In this document: piece after piece, positions 60,601 through 64,000 of the stretch
How the letters are laid out: the number at the start of each line of letters is the position of its first letter
How positions within the stretch are numbered: the stretch's first letter is position 1
Source: Xanthobacteraceae bacterium
Lineage (GTDB): Bacteria > Pseudomonadota > Alphaproteobacteria > Rhizobiales > Xanthobacteraceae
DNA length: 64,000 nucleotides
Assembly (NCBI GenBank): GCA_022844485.1
Contig: JALHLQ010000008.1
Span: 107,239 to 171,238 of the forward strand
Direction: 5' to 3'
Notes under the pieces: model-generated
Database searches by the model: none
Seen by the model: the letters and a program-made list of their open reading frames with translations, nothing else
Told to the model about the DNA's origin: nothing
Program-made: the position numbers and the translations under genes

Positions 60601-61451
60601 TGCAAGCTGACCGCCTTCGGCGGCGGCATGTCGTCAGGGACAAAGAAATCCGGGGCGAGCGGTTGGGCCGGATCCACGCGGTATTTGTCGAAGTCGCTCA
60701 CGCCTTCGCCGGCCAGGAAGGTGTCGTCGATCAGGAAGCGGCCGGTAAAGCTCTTGGCCGGCTTGCCGAAGATCGCATAGGCCGCGTCGGCAAGGATGTC
60801 CGGCGTGCGGGAGGCGCGCATCATGGCATCGCCGCCAAGGAGGTTTCGCACCGCCGCGGTGGCGATCGTCGTGCGCGGCCAGAGCGCATTGACGCCGATC
60901 TTGCCGCGCGTCTCGCCGGCGAGCCCCAGCACGACGAGACTCATGCCAAACTTGGCGATCGCATAGGCGGTGCGCCCGGCAAACCATTTTTCCTGCATGT
61001 CGAGCGGCGGCGAAAGCATCAGAATATGCGGGTTCGCGGCGTGTTCGAGATAGGGCAATGCGAACTTGGAGACCATGAAGGTGCCGCGCGTGTTGATCGC
61101 GTGCATCAGGTCGAAGCGGCGCATATCGGTCTGCGCGACCGGGGTGACCTGGATGGCGCTGGCATTGTTCACGACGATGTCGATGCCGCCGAAGGCTGCG
61201 GCGGTCTTGTCGATCGCGTCCTTGACGGCGTCATCGCTGCGCACGTCGACGACAAGCGGCAGCGCCTTTCCGCCGGCCGCTTCGATTTCTTTGGCGGCGG
61301 TGTGGATCGTGCCGGACAGTTTTGGATGCGGAGCGTCCGTCTTGGCGGCAATCGCGACGTTCGCGCCGTCGCGCGCCGCGCGCAGCGCGATGGCGAGGCC
61401 GATGCCCCGCGAGGCGCCGGTGACAAAAAGCGTCTTACCCTTGAGCGACAT
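60588..61451 (-). CDS. SDR-family NAD(P)-dependent oxidoreductase (HSDL2-like)
   Basis: A 287-residue dehydrogenase beginning MSLKGKTLFVTGASRGIGLAIALRAARDGANVAIAAKTD, with ATGGAGGAA before the ATG. NNASAIQVTPV follows the nucleotide motif, the Y-x3-K is AYAIAKFG, and LSPPLDMQEKWF is the segment typical of HSDL2-like SDRs. The C-terminal DKYRVDPAQPLAPDFFVPDD also matches these proteins. Substrates are probably long-chain acyl or steroid-like, but this is uncertain. It diverges from the VOC dioxygenase gene. Confidence 0.92.
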   Translation of the reverse strand: MSLKGKTLFVTGASRGIGLAIALRAARDGANVAIAAKTDAPHPKLSGTIHTAAKEIEAAGGKALPLVVDVRSDDAVKDAIDKTAAAFGGIDIVVNNASAIQVTPVAQTDMRRFDLMHAINTRGTFMVSKFALPYLEHAANPHILMLSPPLDMQEKWFAGRTAYAIAKFGMSLVVLGLAGETRGKIGVNALWPRTTIATAAVRNLLGGDAMMRASRTPDILADAAYAIFGKPAKSFTGRFLIDDTFLAGEGVSDFDKYRVDPAQPLAPDFFVPDDMPPPKAVSLQAVS

Positions 61452-61592
61452 GAACTTCCTCCATCCCGCCGCACCCCACCCTTTTTTGGGTGCGCGCGTC
61501 AACTCCCCGCATCCGCGCAAGGTCGGCTTGCGGCCAATGACCTCCCCTCCCCGGGGGCCGCCGCCTAGATGATCCGCACACGGAGGCGACCC

Positions 61593-62540
61593 ATGCAATT
61601 GACCGGCATCCACCATCTGACCGCCGTCTCGGCCGACGCGCCGGGCAACAAGGCTTTCTACACGGACGTGCTCGGAATGCGGCTGGTGAAGAAGACCGTC
61701 AATCAGGACGACACCAGCGCCTATCACCTCTTCTACGCCGACGGGCTCGCCTCGCCCGGATCGGACCTGACCTTTTTCGATTGGCCGGTCGAGCGCGAGC
61801 GGCGCGGAACGCATGCGATCACCCGTACGGCGCTGCGCGTCGCGGGGATGGACTCCCTCGCGTGGTGGCGAAAGCGGCTTTCCGAAAAAGGCGTCCCGGT
61901 CGGCGACATCGGCAAGCGCGACGGCCGCCACACGCTCGACTTCGAAGATCCGGAGGGGCAGCGCCTGAGCTTGGTGGACGACGGCGGGATCGGCGAAGCG
62001 CATCCTTGGACGCGCAGCCCAATTCCCGCAGACCGCCAGATCCGCGGGCTCGGACCGATCACCATGAGCGTGCCGAGACTCGATCCGACCGACATGGTGC
62101 TCACGCGCCTCATGGCCATGCGGACGGTGCGCGATTATCCGCATCCCGAGAACGAAGCCAACCGCGTGCATGTGTATGAAATGGGCGAGGGCGGACCGGC
62201 GGCCGAATTGCATGTCGCCGTCGAACCCGATGCGCCGATGGCGCAGCCGGGCGCCGGCGGCGTCCACCATGTCGCCTTCCGCACGCCGGACGACCAGCAA
62301 TATGCCGCCTGGGCGAAGCGCCTCACCGATCTCCGCGTTCCGAATTCGGGACCGGTGGACCGCTTCTATTTCAAGAGCCTTTATTTCCGCGAGCCCAACG
62401 GCATCCTGTTCGAAATCGCAACCGACGGGCCGGGCTTCGCCACCGACGAGCCGATCGAGGCGCTGGGCGAGCGGCTGTCGCTCCCGCCGTTCCTCGAGGA
62501 GCGGCGCGCGCGCATCGAAGCGGGTCTGAGGCCGCTGTGA
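61593..62540 (+). CDS. VOC-family ring-cleaving dioxygenase (LinE/MhqO-like)
   Basis: A 315-residue protein with two vicinal-oxygen-chelate modules. Metal ligands are expected in [25 protein letters not shown] (His ~7/8), [20 protein letters not shown] (His ~224) and [13 protein letters not shown] (Glu ~272). The family opens hydroquinones or related diols (MhqO, LinE and PcpA groups). The C-terminal [26 protein letters not shown] is typical of the MhqO-type branch. The ATG at 61593 follows GGAGGCGACCC. The enoyl-CoA hydratase is convergent. Confidence 0.88.
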   Translation: MQLTGIHHLTAVSADAPGNKAFYTDVLGMRLVKKTVNQDDTSAYHLFYADGLASPGSDLTFFDWPVERERRGTHAITRTALRVAGMDSLAWWRKRLSEKGVPVGDIGKRDGRHTLDFEDPEGQRLSLVDDGGIGEAHPWTRSPIPADRQIRGLGPITMSVPRLDPTDMVLTRLMAMRTVRDYPHPENEANRVHVYEMGEGGPAAELHVAVEPDAPMAQPGAGGVHHVAFRTPDDQQYAAWAKRLTDLRVPNSGPVDRFYFKSLYFREPNGILFEIATDGPGFATDEPIEALGERLSLPPFLEERRARIEAGLRPL

Positions 62541-62578
62541 CGATCTTCATTGCCCCCTTCAAAGGGGGCAATGAGCGC

Positions 62579-63331
62579 CTACTTCTTCCGCTTGAGAAAC
62601 GCCTCAAAGGCCGCGCGCGCTTCCGGCGACTGCAGGCGGTGCTTGAACTCGTCCGCCTCCTCGTCGATGCGGCGGACAATCTCCTCGACATCACCGCGCA
62701 TCAGGCGGCGTGCGGCAAAGACCGCTTCCGGCGGCAGCGCCGCGATCGCGCGGGCGGCCTTCATCGCTTCGTCCTCCACCTCGCCCGGCGAGACGACCGC
62801 GTTGACCAATCCTGCCTCCTTCGCCGCGACGGCGTCGAGCGGGTGACCGAGCACGAGCAAGGAGAACGCCCTGGCATGCCCCATGAGGCGGGGCGCGAGC
62901 AGGCTCGATGCCGCTTCAGGGACCAGGCCGAGACTGACAAAGGGAGTCGAGAGCCGCGCGCCGATCCCGGCGACCACGTGGTCGCAATGCAGCAGCAGGG
63001 TGGTTCCGACACCGACGGCCACGCCCTGGACGGCCGCCACCATCGGCGTCTTGCGGCGTGCCAGCGCGTGAAGGAAGCGGATGATCGGCTGCCCAAGCCC
63101 CTCCCCGCCCATCGCTGCCTTCAGAAAATCCTGCAGGTCGTTGCCGGCGCAAAACGCGCCCGGCGCCCCGGCGATCAACAGGCAGCGCAGCGCGGGGTTC
63201 CGGTCGGCGTCTTCCAGCGCCGTCGCCAGCGCCACGTACATGTCGTGCGTGAGAGCGTTCTTCTTTTCCGGCCGGTTCATCCGCACGGTGCGGATCGGGC
63301 CGTCGTCGGAGACGAGAACAGTGTCAGCCAT
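62579..63331 (-). CDS. enoyl-CoA hydratase/isomerase family protein
   Basis: A 250-residue crotonase-fold enzyme: VRMNRPEKKNALTHDMYVALATAL (~15-38), first oxyanion-hole segment IAGAPGAFCAGNDLQDFL (~52-69) and the second at GVGTTLLLHCDHVVAGIGARLSTPF with FVSLGLVPEAASSLLAPRLMG (~120-143). The hydratase catalytic Glu position near 127 reads LVPEAAS, consistent with hydratase/isomerase activity. It starts at ATG 63331. It is monocistronic. Confidence 0.93.
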   Translation of the reverse strand: MADTVLVSDDGPIRTVRMNRPEKKNALTHDMYVALATALEDADRNPALRCLLIAGAPGAFCAGNDLQDFLKAAMGGEGLGQPIIRFLHALARRKTPMVAAVQGVAVGVGTTLLLHCDHVVAGIGARLSTPFVSLGLVPEAASSLLAPRLMGHARAFSLLVLGHPLDAVAAKEAGLVNAVVSPGEVEDEAMKAARAIAALPPEAVFAARRLMRGDVEEIVRRIDEEADEFKHRLQSPEARAAFEAFLKRKK

Positions 63332-63480
63332 CAATGCCCCTTGATCCCCTCATGGCCCGCGCCTACCGGCTCAAATTCGGGGACTTGCGCCCGCGTCTGC
63401 AATCCGACGATGCAAAGCGGCCGAAGTCAACCGCTCCGATCGCAGCTCATGCGACATTCAGCCGACTCCCGCACCGCAGC

Positions 63481-63506
63481 GGAACCAATTATTTGCCTCT
63501 TTGCTT
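63481..63506 (+). promoter_or_regulatory. candidate EcfG promoter of the DUF378 gene
   Basis: GGAACC at 63481 is followed 19 bases after GGAAC by TT at 63505-63506. It matches GGAAC-N18/19-TT and lies about 50 bp before the start of the DUF378 gene. Confidence 0.55.
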
Positions 63507-63558
63507 ATGGCCCGGTGAATGGGGGCGTTCGGGCCCACATATTTCTGGAGTGCCAAAT

Positions 63559-63798
63559 ATGAGAACAATCAACATCATCACCCTGATCCTGATCATCATC
63601 GGCGGGGTGAACTGGGGCCTGGTCGGGTTCTTCAATTTCGACCTGGTCGCAGCGATCTTCGGTGGCCAGACAGCAGCCTTGTCGAAGATCGTCTATATCC
63701 TGGTCGGGCTGTCGGCCTTGTGGCAGCTCTATCCGCTGTCGATGGCCTTCTCCGAAGGAGAGGTCCGCGCCGAGCGCGGCACGACGACGCGCTACTAG
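63559..63798 (+). CDS. DUF378 (YuzA-like) two-TM membrane protein
   Basis: A 79-residue protein starting MRTINIITLILIIIGGVNWGLVGFFNFDLVAAIFGG. The IGGVNWGLVGFFNFDLV stretch is the DUF378 signature, and a second helix SKIVYILVGLSALWQLYPL follows. The C-terminal ~18 residues are charged (EGEVRAERGTTTRY). GGAG lies 6-9 bp before the ATG. Proteins of this family are small and stress-associated in many bacteria but have no assigned activity. Confidence 0.92.
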   Translation: MRTINIITLILIIIGGVNWGLVGFFNFDLVAAIFGGQTAALSKIVYILVGLSALWQLYPLSMAFSEGEVRAERGTTTRY

Positions 63799-63821
63799 AA
63801 TCGCGTATGCGACGCTCCGGT

Positions 63822-63868
63822 CCGGGTCCGGTCGCCCACCGGGCCCGGGTTGTTCTGTCTTGCTCTTC
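63822..63868 (+). terminator. terminator of the DUF378 gene
   Basis: An 11-bp GC-rich stem (CCGGGTCCGGT pairs with ACCGGGCCCGG, one G-U pair) with a five-base loop is followed by the T-rich run GTTGTTCTGTCTTGCTCTT. Confidence 0.7.
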
Positions 63869-63883
63869 GGCCGCGCCGCTCCG

Positions 63884-64000
63884 CTAGTGGTCCGATTCTA
63901 ACATTCGCATCCCGTTGCGGCAGGCCATTTTGCGAATGTTAGAATCGAAGGACCACTAGCAAATTCAAATTGCTAGTGGAGTTTTGGATTTGACATTCGC
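63884..64000. repeat. composite palindromic repeat at the window end
   Basis: A ~26-bp inverted repeat runs from CTAGTGGTCCGATTCTAACA (63884) to its mate ending GACCACTAG (63931-63959). A second hairpin shares an arm: CCACTAGCAA (63953) pairs with TTGCTAGTGG (63970-63979). The window ends in a stretch ending TTTGACATTCGC that repeats the GCGAATGT motif, so the element probably continues. Confidence 0.85.

Overview
The window is GC-rich (about two-thirds G+C by eye) and reads as chromosome of an alphaproteobacterium of the order Hyphomicrobiales (Rhizobiales), probably near Xanthobacteraceae/Nitrobacteraceae. This rests on several features seen together: HWE-type histidine kinases, GGAAC-N18/19-TT (EcfG-type) promoters, a RibBX-type riboflavin protein, RT0821-type and DUF1194 proteins, Bug and TAXI solute-binding proteins, the 57-bp 'CATGATC..CGAAAA..CGC..CTTTTCGG..CATGCTC' intergenic repeat, and GTAGGGTGGGC palindromes. 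No species can be assigned from sequence alone.

Layout. 1-363: tail of a Bug-type binding protein. 801-7250: a probable decayed genomic island at a tRNA-Gln gene; a 22-bp copy of the tRNA 3' end lies at 801-822 and the whole tRNA at 7232-7306. Between them are a dead IS5-type element, an isocitrate lyase/PEP mutase-family enzyme with a complete taurine/nitrate-type ABC importer (one operon with a FadR-like operator), and half of an enoyl-CoA hydratase gene. 7425-7501: tRNA-Pro. 7674-15369: a DUF892 stress protein and a catabolic cluster (Ldh-family dehydrogenase, TAXI protein, fused TRAP permease, lone Bug protein, sugar-acid dehydratase). 15363-28706: BioY, MBL hydrolase, a DUF898-M48-DUF1499 membrane cassette, acyl-CoA ligase, extensin-like protein, DUF1772, CPBP protease, class III aminotransferase, L,D-transpeptidase, CorA. 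28707-29781: a gene-free repeat field.

29782-44271 is mostly housekeeping: SDR-pdxH, RT0821 lipoprotein, DnaJ-like protein, HWE kinase, fabI, a secreted lysine-rich repeat protein, aroC, ribBX, a short HWE kinase, alanine dehydrogenase, DUF3147, DUF1194 and an RNA m5U methyltransferase. 44274-49026: a 57-bp tandem repeat, MATE transporter, tlyA and dxs. 49160-57482: an accessory-looking block (pirin, SbmA/BacA-like ABC protein, an orphan family, a low-GC DUF1828-like pair, mddA, TetR, and a 702-residue alpha/beta-hydrolase::glycosyltransferase fusion) lying between dxs-tlyA and xseB-histone deacetylase. 58950-64000: lone NMT1-like binding protein, MazEF-type pair, SDR, VOC dioxygenase, enoyl-CoA hydratase, DUF378 protein and a composite palindromic repeat.

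Most interesting points: the exported lysine-repeat protein (36078-36800), the hydrolase-glycosyltransferase fusion with its TetR regulator (54716-57482), the tRNA-Gln island with its ABC/lyase operon, the low-GC DUF1828-like pair, and three promoter-like sites that may tie genes here to the general stress response.
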